A stretch of 64,000 bases of DNA, taken from Photobacterium obscurum (GTDB taxonomy: Bacteria; Pseudomonadota; Gammaproteobacteria; Enterobacterales; Vibrionaceae). The stretch covers positions 1 through 64,000 of the forward strand of contig NZ_JAKRRW010000026.1 in the NCBI RefSeq assembly GCF_026191635.1. Reading direction: 5' to 3'. Shown piece by piece: positions 54,763 to 63,204 of the stretch (its first letter is position 1; the number at the start of each line of letters is the position of its first letter). Both the position numbers and the translations under genes were made by a program. Under the pieces are notes generated by a model, which had not been told where the DNA came from, ran no database searches, and was given only the letters and a program-made list of their open reading frames with translations.

Positions 54763-55539
54763 CTAGTACTCTTTTTCTACAATAATCACATCAACTTTCA
54801 TTTCTCGAAGACCCTGTACGTAATCTTCAGGAATATCAGAATCAGTCACTAAGATATCAATGTTTCCGAACTCGCGGATCATATGACAGCTGCGTTTACC
54901 AAACTTACTTGAATCGGCAACTGCAATCACTTGTTCAGAAATCTCACACATCAAGCGGTTCAGACTCGCTTCCTGCTCGTTGTGCGTTGTGATACCGGCC
55001 CTTAAATCAAAACCATCCACACCCAGGAAAACCTTATCAAAACGATAGTTCTTCAAGCTGTGTTCGGCTTGTGAGCCAGAAAAAGAGAGTGCATTCTTAC
55101 GAAGTACACCACCCGACATCAGAACCTCTACTCCAGGCGCCGATGCCAACTCCATTGCAACATCCAGACCATTGGTCATTACTACTACATCTTCCAGCGA
55201 TTTCAGGCTGGTTGCGATTTCCCGCGTAGTAGTTCCCGAATCCAGAATAACAGTGTCACCACTTTCGATAAGTTTCGCTGCAGCCTGACCGATGAGAGAT
55301 TTAATGCCTGCATTTTGGCGGCGTTTCTCATGAACAGTCAGTTCAGCAATCACCCCAGTATTGGGAATGGCGGCGCCATGAGAGCGGACGACATAGCCAT
55401 TCTTTTCCAGAAAACTGAGGTCACTACGAATCGTGACACTAGAGACATCAAACTGTGCGGCAAGGTCCTCGACACGCGCTTTACCATCTCGGTTAACGAC
55501 GTTGACAATTTCCATGCGCCTTTCGACTGCACTTTTCAC
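54763..55539 (-). CDS. agaR: DeoR-family repressor AgaR
   Basis: 258 residues. The N-terminal DeoR helix-turn-helix 'RMEIVNVVNRDGKARVEDLAAQFDVSSVTIRSDLSFLE' is followed by the sugar-phosphate sensor domain: 'ILDSGTTTREIATSLKS' and 'MTNGLDVAMELASAPGVEVLMSGG'. It is first in the aga operon, 49 bp before agaZ. E. coli AgaR represses the aga genes by binding several TTTCG-rich sites; the same motif is plentiful upstream of this gene and at the other glycan promoters. The likely inducer is a pathway amino-sugar phosphate. Confidence 0.9.
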   Translation of the reverse strand: MKSAVERRMEIVNVVNRDGKARVEDLAAQFDVSSVTIRSDLSFLEKNGYVVRSHGAAIPNTGVIAELTVHEKRRQNAGIKSLIGQAAAKLIESGDTVILDSGTTTREIATSLKSLEDVVVMTNGLDVAMELASAPGVEVLMSGGVLRKNALSFSGSQAEHSLKNYRFDKVFLGVDGFDLRAGITTHNEQEASLNRLMCEISEQVIAVADSSKFGKRSCHMIREFGNIDILVTDSDIPEDYVQGLREMKVDVIIVEKEY

Positions 55540-56004
55540 TTTACCTTGTCTCCTTACGAAACCAGCAAAACTTCTTTCGCTTGATTTCGAATACAGCTTA
55601 CACCTAAAAACGAAAGCAACAATACGGGAAATGAAAACTTTTGATCTCTTTCACAATCTTTCGCATTGTTACGTTTAATCTTGCGTGAACTTACGCATTT
55701 GTTCATATCATAACCTTCGAAAGGTCTATTGCCAAACTCAAACCGTAAATACCCGTCGCAATTTTAGCTATTTGTATGACCTATATAGACAGTATCTTTC
55801 GATACGAGCACCAAATGGCTTTCGTTTTCTTTTTTGTGATCAAATACACAGTCAACTCAATTTCGATCACTTACGATCCGAAGCAATTCGCAAGCATATT
55901 GCAAGTAATGGTTCCAAAAACAACAAAACACAAGGCCAGTGAAAGACAAATCTTCTTTCATTTGTTTTTAAAACATCCAATACGTTTCACTTTCAGGAGA
56001 ACAT
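55540..56004. promoter_or_regulatory. Divergent control region agaR / sulfatase-kdgM
   Basis: 465 bp, AT-rich. CTTTCG or CGAAAG occurs near 55574, 55611, 55659, 55717, 55796 and 55819, and related TTTCG runs lie near 55583. TGTGA-TCAAAT-ACACA (55835-55850) is a good CRP-like site. Two short plus-strand frames here show no coding character. Confidence 0.65.
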
Positions 56005-57558
56005 ATGTCTATTTCGCGACGTAGCCTACTAAAAGGCATGGCAGCCACCAGTGCTGTCGCGGCGACGGCAGGGTGCAGTACTTCACCCAGTGCCCTTACT
56101 GCCGGAGATATGGAAGCACAACCGAAAAAGAAGCCGAACCTGTTAATTGTATTTCCCGATGAAATGCGTGCCCACGCACTAGGGTTCATGAATCAGGATC
56201 CGTCAGATACCCCGCATCTCAATCGCTTTGCCAACCAGAGCGTGGTACTGCGCCAAGCCGTCTCCAACTTTCCGCTATGCACTCCTTTTCGCGGCATGCT
56301 GATGACAGGGCAATACCCTTACCGAAACGGGATCCAGGGCAACAGCCATACCGCGATGCCGGGAAAATTTGGCGGCAAAGACTTTGGCATTGAGCTCAAG
56401 AAGCAGACCCGTACCTGGTCAGACATTCTTAAAGATCAGGGTTACAGCATGGGATATATCGGGAAATGGCATCTGGATACTCCTGAAGCACCTTTCATTC
56501 CTAGCTACAACAACCCGATGGAAGGCCGTTACTGGAATGACTGGACAGCACCGGATCGCCGCCATGGCTTTGACTTCTGGTATGCCTACGGCACTTATGA
56601 CAAGCACCTGACACCGATGTACTGGACCAATGATACGCCTCGTGATCAGCCGATCCGCGTTAACCAGTGGAGTCCGGAGCACGAAGCCGACATTGCAATT
56701 AAGTATTTACGTAATGAAAACGGCAAGTACCGTGACAGCGACAAGCCGTTTACCCTGGTGGTTTCCATGAACCCGCCGCACTCACCGTATGATCAGGTGC
56801 CGCAGAAATACCTGGATCGCTATCAGAATGAAACCTCTGAAAGCCTGAATACCCGTCCTAATGTGAAGTGGGACAAAGAATACCTGGAAGGCTATGGACC
56901 TAAGTATTTCAAAGAATATATGGCCATGGTGCACGGTGTTGACGAGCAGTTTGGCCGTATCGTCAACGAACTGGATCGCCTTGGGCTGGAAGAAGAAACC
57001 TTAGTGGTCTTTTTCTCCGATCACGGCTGTTGCCTGGGCTCCCACGGTAAGCCGACCAAGAATAACCACTATGACGAATCTATGCGGATCCCGATGATGT
57101 TCCGCTGGCCCGGCAAGCTGGCTCCACGCCAGGATGATCTGTTGTTCTCTGCACCGGATATCTATCCGACCCTGTTCGGCCTGATGGGCATGCCGGAGCT
57201 TATTCCCGATACCGTAGAAGGCACTAACTTTGCCAACAGCCTTCATGGCATCGAAGGGGATACCAAACCCACATCGCAGTTCTACACCTTTATGCCGTAT
57301 GGCGGGCAGTCTTATGGTCGCCGAGGGGTCAGAACCGACCGCTACACCTTGATGATGGACAGAAAAATCGGCAAGCCGCTGACCGTTGTTCTGCACGATA
57401 ACCAGCAGGATCCCTACCAGATGCACAACATTGCCGATCAGAACGAAACCTTAGTCCGTCAGCTGCTCGAAGAAGAGCTGCTGCCTTGGCTTGAGCATAC
57501 CGGCGATCCGTGGCGTCCGACTAAAGTGCCAGCCAATACGGCCAATGCATACACCTAA
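56005..57558 (+). CDS. Tat-exported lipoprotein sulfatase, Cys-type (S1 family)
   Basis: 517 residues. 'MSISRRSLLKGMAATSAVAA' is a twin-arginine signal and 'TAGC' a lipobox (Cys24), so a folded, lipid-anchored enzyme is predicted. The core starts 'LIVFPDEMRAHALG' (metal ligands). Cys92 in 'NFPLCTPFRGMLMTGQYPYR' is the formylglycine precursor. 'VVFFSDHGCCLGSHG' gives further metal ligands. The substitution Phe for Ser in C-T-P-F-R sets it apart from the other sulfatase here. Export by Tat means the maturase must act before export, in the cytosol. AGGAG before the ATG; followed by kdgM on the same strand. Likely removes another sulfate position of the same glycan. Confidence 0.9.
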   Translation: MSISRRSLLKGMAATSAVAATAGCSTSPSALTAGDMEAQPKKKPNLLIVFPDEMRAHALGFMNQDPSDTPHLNRFANQSVVLRQAVSNFPLCTPFRGMLMTGQYPYRNGIQGNSHTAMPGKFGGKDFGIELKKQTRTWSDILKDQGYSMGYIGKWHLDTPEAPFIPSYNNPMEGRYWNDWTAPDRRHGFDFWYAYGTYDKHLTPMYWTNDTPRDQPIRVNQWSPEHEADIAIKYLRNENGKYRDSDKPFTLVVSMNPPHSPYDQVPQKYLDRYQNETSESLNTRPNVKWDKEYLEGYGPKYFKEYMAMVHGVDEQFGRIVNELDRLGLEEETLVVFFSDHGCCLGSHGKPTKNNHYDESMRIPMMFRWPGKLAPRQDDLLFSAPDIYPTLFGLMGMPELIPDTVEGTNFANSLHGIEGDTKPTSQFYTFMPYGGQSYGRRGVRTDRYTLMMDRKIGKPLTVVLHDNQQDPYQMHNIADQNETLVRQLLEEELLPWLEHTGDPWRPTKVPANTANAYT

Positions 57559-57613
57559 AACATCCAATTACCTAAATCGCTACATAACATTCCTATACAA
57601 TTAGAGAGTTACT

Positions 57614-58336
57614 ATGAAAACGACACTAAAATTTGTTGCTGCATCAATATTATTAGCAACAGCATCACAAGTCCTGGCGAACGACTACAAAACAACCATT
57701 GAATACCGCCATCAGTACGCCACTGAATCCAAAAAACACGGCGATCGCTTTAAGGCATTTATCGACACCGGCAAGAACATTGGTTTCGAGCTAGATGCCC
57801 GCTACTCCAATGATGATGGTGCCTTTGACACCATGACGATGAGCGGCTCAGAATTTTCGGCATTCTATTACGGCAAAGTGTTTGAAAATACGATGGGTAT
57901 CGCCGGTGCGTCACTGGACTTTACGTCTGCCGGTATTGTTTACGTGCCTTATGCCCGTCTGAACTACTCGTTTGACAACGGTTTCCGCATCCAGGGTCGA
58001 TACAAGTGGAAACTATGGGACTACAGCCAGGAAGGAACTGACGGCAACCCTTACCATTCAAAAATCCAGCAGTTCGATACCTGGCTAGGCTACAAAACTG
58101 ACAAGTGGGACTTCCAATATGAGTTCGATATCTGGAAAGAAATGGAAAGTAATGCCCAGCCGCAGTTTGATAACGATGACATGAACTACCTGCACAACAT
58201 CCGAGTGATGTATAAGTACAAAACTCAAGATGGCGAGCTATGGCGTCCGTTTGTTGAAGTCGGTGACGTGAAGGTGAACCGCACTACCGACGAGCGTCAG
58301 ACCCGTCTGCGTGTCGGTATCAAGTACACCTGGTAA
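57614..58336 (+). CDS. KdgM-family outer-membrane oligosaccharide porin
   Basis: 240 residues with a signal peptide (about 1-22, 'ATASQVLA'). 'TIEYRHQYATESKKHGDRFKAF', 'FDTWLGYKTDKWDFQYEFD' and the ending 'LRVGIKYTW' match the KdgM family of 12-strand monomeric porins for acidic oligosaccharides. The C-terminal Trp suits barrel assembly. Here it probably admits sulfated unsaturated oligosaccharides from the PL8 lyase. Second gene after the Tat sulfatase, 55 bp apart, with a terminator following. Confidence 0.88.
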   Translation: MKTTLKFVAASILLATASQVLANDYKTTIEYRHQYATESKKHGDRFKAFIDTGKNIGFELDARYSNDDGAFDTMTMSGSEFSAFYYGKVFENTMGIAGASLDFTSAGIVYVPYARLNYSFDNGFRIQGRYKWKLWDYSQEGTDGNPYHSKIQQFDTWLGYKTDKWDFQYEFDIWKEMESNAQPQFDNDDMNYLHNIRVMYKYKTQDGELWRPFVEVGDVKVNRTTDERQTRLRVGIKYTW

Positions 58337-58350
58337 TAAGCATCATCAGG

Positions 58351-58384
58351 AAGGAGGCGCTCTATATCGCGCCTCCTTTTTTTA
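58351..58384 (+). terminator. Intrinsic terminator after the kdgM-type gene
   Basis: AGGAGGCGC/GCGCCTCCT stem with T-run; marks the end of the glycan locus. Confidence 0.93.
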
Positions 58385-58617
58385 GTCATAGCCCCCACCA
58401 AACTTGCTTATCCGGTTACCCGCTAATCTCCTCAAGTTTTGTATCCCATTTTCACGTCTAGCGCGCATACCTTTCCATACATTTAGGTGTAGAATGTTTG
58501 ACAACATACGTTATATTACTGATTGATGTTTATTGCTATTTAAAATCAGTAAGTTAACGTTATTGATATTTTGCGAACTAAAAATTATCTCTTAGTTTTT
58601 GACGTTTGCCTAACAAG

Positions 58618-59586
58618 ATGGATTTGGAAGTGAAAGTGAAATTGTTCAATGTGAGTTTGTTAGCCGTTCTTGTTTTTTCTGCAAGCAGTCAAGCCGCTAA
58701 TATGACCGCCGAGAAACTATACAATCAGTATCAAAAGAAATCCGATAATAGAGCGTTTTCCATCGGTATTAATGGTGTAGCCGGAGCTGCGTGGGGAGCA
58801 GCGACAAAAGAAGAAGCTATGAATTTAGCTCAAAATACATGTAAAAAATTAGGAGGGCTAAATTGCAATATAACCGAAGTAAATGGCCGACCATTATCTA
58901 GTAGTAATTCTAAGGTGGAAAATTACAGAACTGTAAATAACTATACTATTGTCTCCAACGGCATTAATTACACACCTGACCCAAGAGTCAATTTCACTGG
59001 CTTCTTTATAAACAACAATTATTTAATAACGACTGATAATGCTATTAAAAACTGCTCAAAGATAAATTACGAAAGGAATGGTCGATTAATTGAAGCAACA
59101 GTAATACGAACAGATAAAATTAATCATATATCAATTTTAAAATCAGCAATTCCTAATGATACTTATGCAATTATAAGTTCTAAGAAGAAAACGTCTCAAG
59201 GCGAGCGTACTTATACGTATGGGTTTGAATCTTTGGGTATGGAAAACTCTAAGATACCATCTTATCAAGGTAAGATGACTGATGGGATCATTAGTAGAGC
59301 ATCGGGTAATTATAATGACATTCGAATTATGACAATCACAAATGAAATAAGCCACGGGGATATTGGTGCTCCAGTTATGTCAGAAAATGGTGATGTGATT
59401 GGTATTGTTACAGATGATAAGAAGCAATCAATGAAATCATCTATGCTAAGTATCTTTTTAAATGAGCAAAACATTTCTTATCATATGACTAATAAGAAGA
59501 ATGCTAACAAAAAAATCTCACCTTCAGTTATTGCGGATAAAAGCCAGAAATTCTCTGTTCCATTGGTGTGTTTAAATGAAGCATAA
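58618..59586 (+). CDS. Exported protein: DUF4189-like domain plus degenerate trypsin-like domain
   Basis: About 322 residues from the ATG at 58618; GTG codons at 58630 and 58636 are possible starts, and the signal peptide ends near 'SASSQA'. Residues ~35-85 ('FSIGINGVAGAAWGAATKEEAMNLAQNTC') look like DUF4189. From ~115 a chymotrypsin-like fold is suggested by 'TGFFINNNYLITTDNAIKNC', 'TDKINHISILK' and 'HGDIGAPVMSENGDVIGIV'. In active enzymes these read '.TnaHVv..C', 'D...DlAlLk' and 'GdSGgPv'. Here His is Asn and the nucleophilic Ser is Ile, so it is likely a pseudoprotease. It is AT-richer than its neighbours. Stands alone. Confidence 0.65.
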   Translation: MDLEVKVKLFNVSLLAVLVFSASSQAANMTAEKLYNQYQKKSDNRAFSIGINGVAGAAWGAATKEEAMNLAQNTCKKLGGLNCNITEVNGRPLSSSNSKVENYRTVNNYTIVSNGINYTPDPRVNFTGFFINNNYLITTDNAIKNCSKINYERNGRLIEATVIRTDKINHISILKSAIPNDTYAIISSKKKTSQGERTYTYGFESLGMENSKIPSYQGKMTDGIISRASGNYNDIRIMTITNEISHGDIGAPVMSENGDVIGIVTDDKKQSMKSSMLSIFLNEQNISYHMTNKKNANKKISPSVIADKSQKFSVPLVCLNEA

Positions 59587-59734
59587 TTTAACGTTCTAAT
59601 TTAGCTTTACTCCCCATATAGTCATACGGGGTAAAAGTTTTTGGGTACGATGGCCTATCCGCGCGTTCTTGGCTAGGCCACCGACTCCTTACCTTATATT
59701 CCCCCATTAACACCAAATTATTGGAGACAGAGAA

Positions 59735-60313
59735 GTGAATGAGAGCGAGTTAGAAGGGATTCTGGCGTTTCTAAGGGGGGCTGAACAATTAAAAAATACC
59801 CTGCGAACATCGAGAACGTCCAATGGTCGGCATGAGAGCACAGCCGAGCACACCTGGCGGTTATGTTTGATGATCCTTTTGTTCGAAAAGCAATATCCAG
59901 ACGTTGATATACATCGGCTTATAAAAATGTGCATCATTCATGATCTGGGTGAAGCCATCAGTGGTGACATTCCTGCGATAGAGCAAATTGAAGGAATGGA
60001 TAAAGCGAAGGAAGAAAGAAAGGATTTAGTGTCCTTAATAGCGCCTCTACCGGAAAGCCTACAAAGTGAAATTCTGGCACTATGGGACGAATATGAAAAT
60101 GCCTCATCTAGAGAGGCCAGGCTTGCGAAAGCATTCGACAAACTTGAAACAGTTTTACAGCATACGCAAGGGGAAAATCCGTCCAACTTTAACTACGGGT
60201 TTAACCTCTCATATGGCAAAAAATATACAGATTACGATGAGATCACATCGAAATTAAGAGCCCTAATCGATGTTGATACAAAAAGGTTAGCTGAAGATAA
60301 CAATACTCTTTAA
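59735..60313 (+). CDS. HD-domain phosphohydrolase, YfbR-like (HD_3)
   Basis: 192 residues from GTG at 59735, which has GGAG eight bases upstream. Metal ligands of the HD superfamily: His39 in 'HESTAEHTWRLCLMILLF', His69-Asp70 in 'MCIIHDLGEAISGDIPA' and a later Asp in 'RLAKAFDKLETVLQH'. Relatives hydrolyse deoxynucleoside monophosphates. Cytosolic. The exact substrate is not predictable. Confidence 0.85.
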   Translation: MNESELEGILAFLRGAEQLKNTLRTSRTSNGRHESTAEHTWRLCLMILLFEKQYPDVDIHRLIKMCIIHDLGEAISGDIPAIEQIEGMDKAKEERKDLVSLIAPLPESLQSEILALWDEYENASSREARLAKAFDKLETVLQHTQGENPSNFNYGFNLSYGKKYTDYDEITSKLRALIDVDTKRLAEDNNTL

Positions 60314-60370
60314 CAAGGTGATGCCGCCGAAACTTGGTAAGCACCACTTTTTTTTGCAAAAGTCATCCAC

Positions 60371-61237
60371 TCACGAGCGTTCAAACACCACGGTTTTGTC
60401 ATTAAACAGAAATACCCGTTTCTCGACATGATATTGAATAGCACGAGCCAATGTCAGGGATTCGACATCCATGCCTTTGCGAGCCAAATCAGCAGGAAAA
60501 TAGGTATGGTTTACGGTTTCCATTCCCTGGGTAATAATCGGCCCTTCATCCAGATCATCGCTGACATAATGGGCGGTAGCCCCCACCAGCTTAACCCCCT
60601 TGTTATAAGCCTGATGGTAAGGCTTGGCGCCCTTGAAGCCCGGTAACAGCGAGTGATGAATATTGATGGCCTTTCCTGCCCAGCGAACGCACATATCATG
60701 GGAGAGCACCTGCATATAGCGGGCCAGCACCAGCAGCTCGCAGCCGGTTTCGTCTAACACGGCTTGTACCTGAGCTTCCTGCTGCGATTTGGTGTCCCCA
60801 GTGATCGGAAAGTGATAGTAAGGAATACCATGCCACTGAGCCAGTGGCTGCAGATCAGGGTGATTGGAAATCACGGCTTGAATATCAACCGGAAGGTTGC
60901 CGGTTCGGTAGCGGTATAACAGATCGTTCAGGCAGTGATCATATTTAGACACCATGATCACCACTTTTGGTCGATAATCAGACGGCGTCAGCTCCCAGTC
61001 CATATCAAATGCTGCCGCCCGCTCTGCAAAGGTGGTGCAAAACGCAGCTTGATCAAGCGGTGCATTATCTTCCATCCGGAATACAGTACGGATAAAAAAG
61101 CGATGGTTCAGCGCATCGTCAAAAGAATTCAGCTCCGTGATGTAGCAGTCAAATTCCCGCAGAAAGCGGGTTACAACATCCACCGTACCCGAACGCCCGG
61201 GACAGCTTGCGGTCAAAATATAACTTTGCTGGTTCAT
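60371..61237 (-). CDS. purU: Formyltetrahydrofolate deformylase
   Basis: Hydrolyses 10-formyltetrahydrofolate to formate and tetrahydrofolate. 288 residues. An N-terminal ACT domain (about 5-85, 'ILTASCPGRSGTVDVVTRFL') is followed by a formyltransferase-fold domain with 'NIHHSLLPGFKGAKPYHQAY', 'GATAHYVSDDLDEGPII' and 'VSKYDHCLNDLLYRYRTG'. All PurU landmarks are present and the length is normal. AAGGA before the ATG. It balances one-carbon pools for glycine and purine synthesis. Confidence 0.96.
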   Translation of the reverse strand: MNQQSYILTASCPGRSGTVDVVTRFLREFDCYITELNSFDDALNHRFFIRTVFRMEDNAPLDQAAFCTTFAERAAAFDMDWELTPSDYRPKVVIMVSKYDHCLNDLLYRYRTGNLPVDIQAVISNHPDLQPLAQWHGIPYYHFPITGDTKSQQEAQVQAVLDETGCELLVLARYMQVLSHDMCVRWAGKAINIHHSLLPGFKGAKPYHQAYNKGVKLVGATAHYVSDDLDEGPIITQGMETVNHTYFPADLARKGMDVESLTLARAIQYHVEKRVFLFNDKTVVFERS

Positions 61238-61286
61238 ATCCTTATCCTATTCTGTTCCTCAATAAACAGCACCGGCTGTATTTGCC

Positions 61287-61877
61287 TTATGGCTCAACTT
61301 CCTCATAGGTCTTGGCCATCTCTTCAGGGGCAATACCGTAGCCACCATCAGCCAAGTACCCGTCTTTGTATACTGTCATGCCCTGATCATTCCATTCCAC
61401 GGCAATCACTGCTGTTTCACCGTCTTCACTACCCAGCAGGGTTAGTACTTCATCGGTAATTGGAATTGCCTTGATGGTCTTGACCCGCTTAAACGGAGCA
61501 AATTCGACAAACTGCGGCAATTCACCGTAAGTGTCTTCCCACTTTTCTTTAGGCACCAGCCATTCATTGAACACCGCGCCGCTGACCGGCTCGGGATTAC
61601 GGGCAATGACCACATCAGCAGACACTACATTTTCGGTTTCCAGCTTCGGCTTACCGTTGTCATCGGCAACATAAGTCGGAAAGACGCGGTCGATTTCACT
61701 GCGGTGCGGAAGGCGGCCATAGGTCAATGCCTTCTTACGGAACTCTTTCGCGGTATCGAACTCCGTCATCACTTCAGGAATATCCTGAAAGCTAACCGGT
61801 GCAATTTCAGCAGAGACATCAAAGCTCGATACACTCAGTAGCGAAGCAAAAGTCGTCGCAAGCAAGACATTCTTCAT
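61287..61877 (-). CDS. Exported protein of unknown function
   Basis: 196 residues with a clear signal peptide ('ATTFASLLSVSSFDVSA'). The mature part is acidic. 'EWLVPKEKWEDTYGELPQFV' and 'YLADGGYGIAPEEMAKTYEEV' recall PGDYG-type domains, but this is a weak resemblance. AGAGA precedes the ATG. No partner; probably monocistronic between purU and yedI. Confidence 0.7.
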   Translation of the reverse strand: MKNVLLATTFASLLSVSSFDVSAEIAPVSFQDIPEVMTEFDTAKEFRKKALTYGRLPHRSEIDRVFPTYVADDNGKPKLETENVVSADVVIARNPEPVSGAVFNEWLVPKEKWEDTYGELPQFVEFAPFKRVKTIKAIPITDEVLTLLGSEDGETAVIAVEWNDQGMTVYKDGYLADGGYGIAPEEMAKTYEEVEP

Positions 61878-61964
61878 CTTTCTCTCTATATGATAATACG
61901 GAATACACCGCTCTATAATAATCCCTTCTGGATAGATTTCATAATGTTAGCTTATACGTCAGGG

Positions 61965-62879
61965 TTATTTGGCCATTGCTTTCACTCGGGAAAAAACGGA
62001 CATTCCCGCCAGTACAACGCCACCTGAAAATAATCCAATCAGGGCGTTAATGACTGCCGGCAACATCACCGCTCCGCCTGGTATCATCGCAACCCGCTCG
62101 GTCAGGTGATGAACAATATCATGGGAGTTTGGGATGCTATGGACCACAATGCCGCCCCCAACCAGAAACATTGCGATAGTGCCGATAATTGCCAGAAACT
62201 TCATCAGATAAGGCGCCGCGTTAATCAGGCCATTGCCTATGGCATGCTTCATTGAGGTGACATAGCTGTTTTTAACCAAATACAGCCCCAAATCATCAAG
62301 CTTGACGATCCCTGCCACCAAGCCGTACACCCCAATCGTCATCAGTACCGCAATCAGGCTGATCACCATTACCTGGGTCACTAAAGGTACCTCTTGCACC
62401 GTTCCCAGCGCGATGACGATGATTTCTGCCGACAGGATGAAATCGGTTCGGATCGCCCCTTTGATTTTTTGTTTTTCAAATTCAAGGATATCGTCGGCCT
62501 TATCCATCTCCTCCAGTAATTCGGATTCTTCCAGCTGGGGAGGGTGGAACAGCTTTTCGACCACTTTTTCAAAGCCTTCATAACACAGGAACAAGCCCCC
62601 GATCAGCAGCATCGGGGTGATCAGCCACGGGGCAATTGCGCTGATCAGCAAAGCGGCTGGCACCAGAATGAGCTTATTGCGAAACGAACCCTTGGCTACC
62701 GCCCACACCACCGGAATTTCCCGCTCGGCCCTCACACCAGAGACCTGCTGGGCGTTCAGTGCCAAGTCGTCGCCCAGGACACCTGCCGTTTTACGGGCTG
62801 CGACCTTGCTCATCACCGCAACATCGTCGAGCACTGTCGCGATGTCATCTAATAGAGTCAGTAAACTCGCACCTGCCAC
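61965..62879 (-). CDS. yedI: DUF808 family inner-membrane protein YedI
   Basis: 304 residues from GTG at 62879 (GAGGTGTG upstream), giving the typical start 'MAGASLLTLLDDIATVLDDVAVMSKVAARKTAGVLGDDLALNAQQV'-like sequence (landmarks LLTLLDDIA and AGVLGDDL). Several membrane helices and 'KGAIRTDFILSAEIIVIALG' follow. Function unknown; conserved in many proteobacteria. Confidence 0.93.
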   Translation of the reverse strand: MAGASLLTLLDDIATVLDDVAVMSKVAARKTAGVLGDDLALNAQQVSGVRAEREIPVVWAVAKGSFRNKLILVPAALLISAIAPWLITPMLLIGGLFLCYEGFEKVVEKLFHPPQLEESELLEEMDKADDILEFEKQKIKGAIRTDFILSAEIIVIALGTVQEVPLVTQVMVISLIAVLMTIGVYGLVAGIVKLDDLGLYLVKNSYVTSMKHAIGNGLINAAPYLMKFLAIIGTIAMFLVGGGIVVHSIPNSHDIVHHLTERVAMIPGGAVMLPAVINALIGLFSGGVVLAGMSVFSRVKAMAK

Positions 62880-63204
62880 ATCACACCTCTAGAATTCAGC
62901 CATTTAGGGATATTTTTCTAACCATAGCGGACAAATATTGACTTTCCGAACAGTGTGTTAAGTTTTTTGAGGTAAAGCATAAACGGAGTTCTGTTTCTTT
63001 CTCACTTCTGCGTTTGAAGTACAGAAATATTGTCACCCACTCGCAGGGCGTCACTTCCTCCACTAAGCTTCTTAGCATTAGAATCATAGACAAAATCTTC
63101 TTGAGACAATCTTTGCGTTACCCGTCTTCAGGCACTTTGGGATTTGTTATTTTGAATTTGCTTTATCAAGGACACGACCAATGACGATATAGGGTGTCGT
63201 TCTT
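62880..63204. other. Intergenic region yedI-coxB
   Basis: 325 bp between divergent genes, AT-rich, with no credible gene or hairpin seen. It presumably holds the cox promoter. Confidence 0.5.

Noticed and set aside
55685..56024. Two 82-85-codon plus-strand frames between agaR and the sulfatase
   Set aside because: They lie in an AT-rich control region, overlap each other and the CRP/AgaR motifs, and have no coding character.
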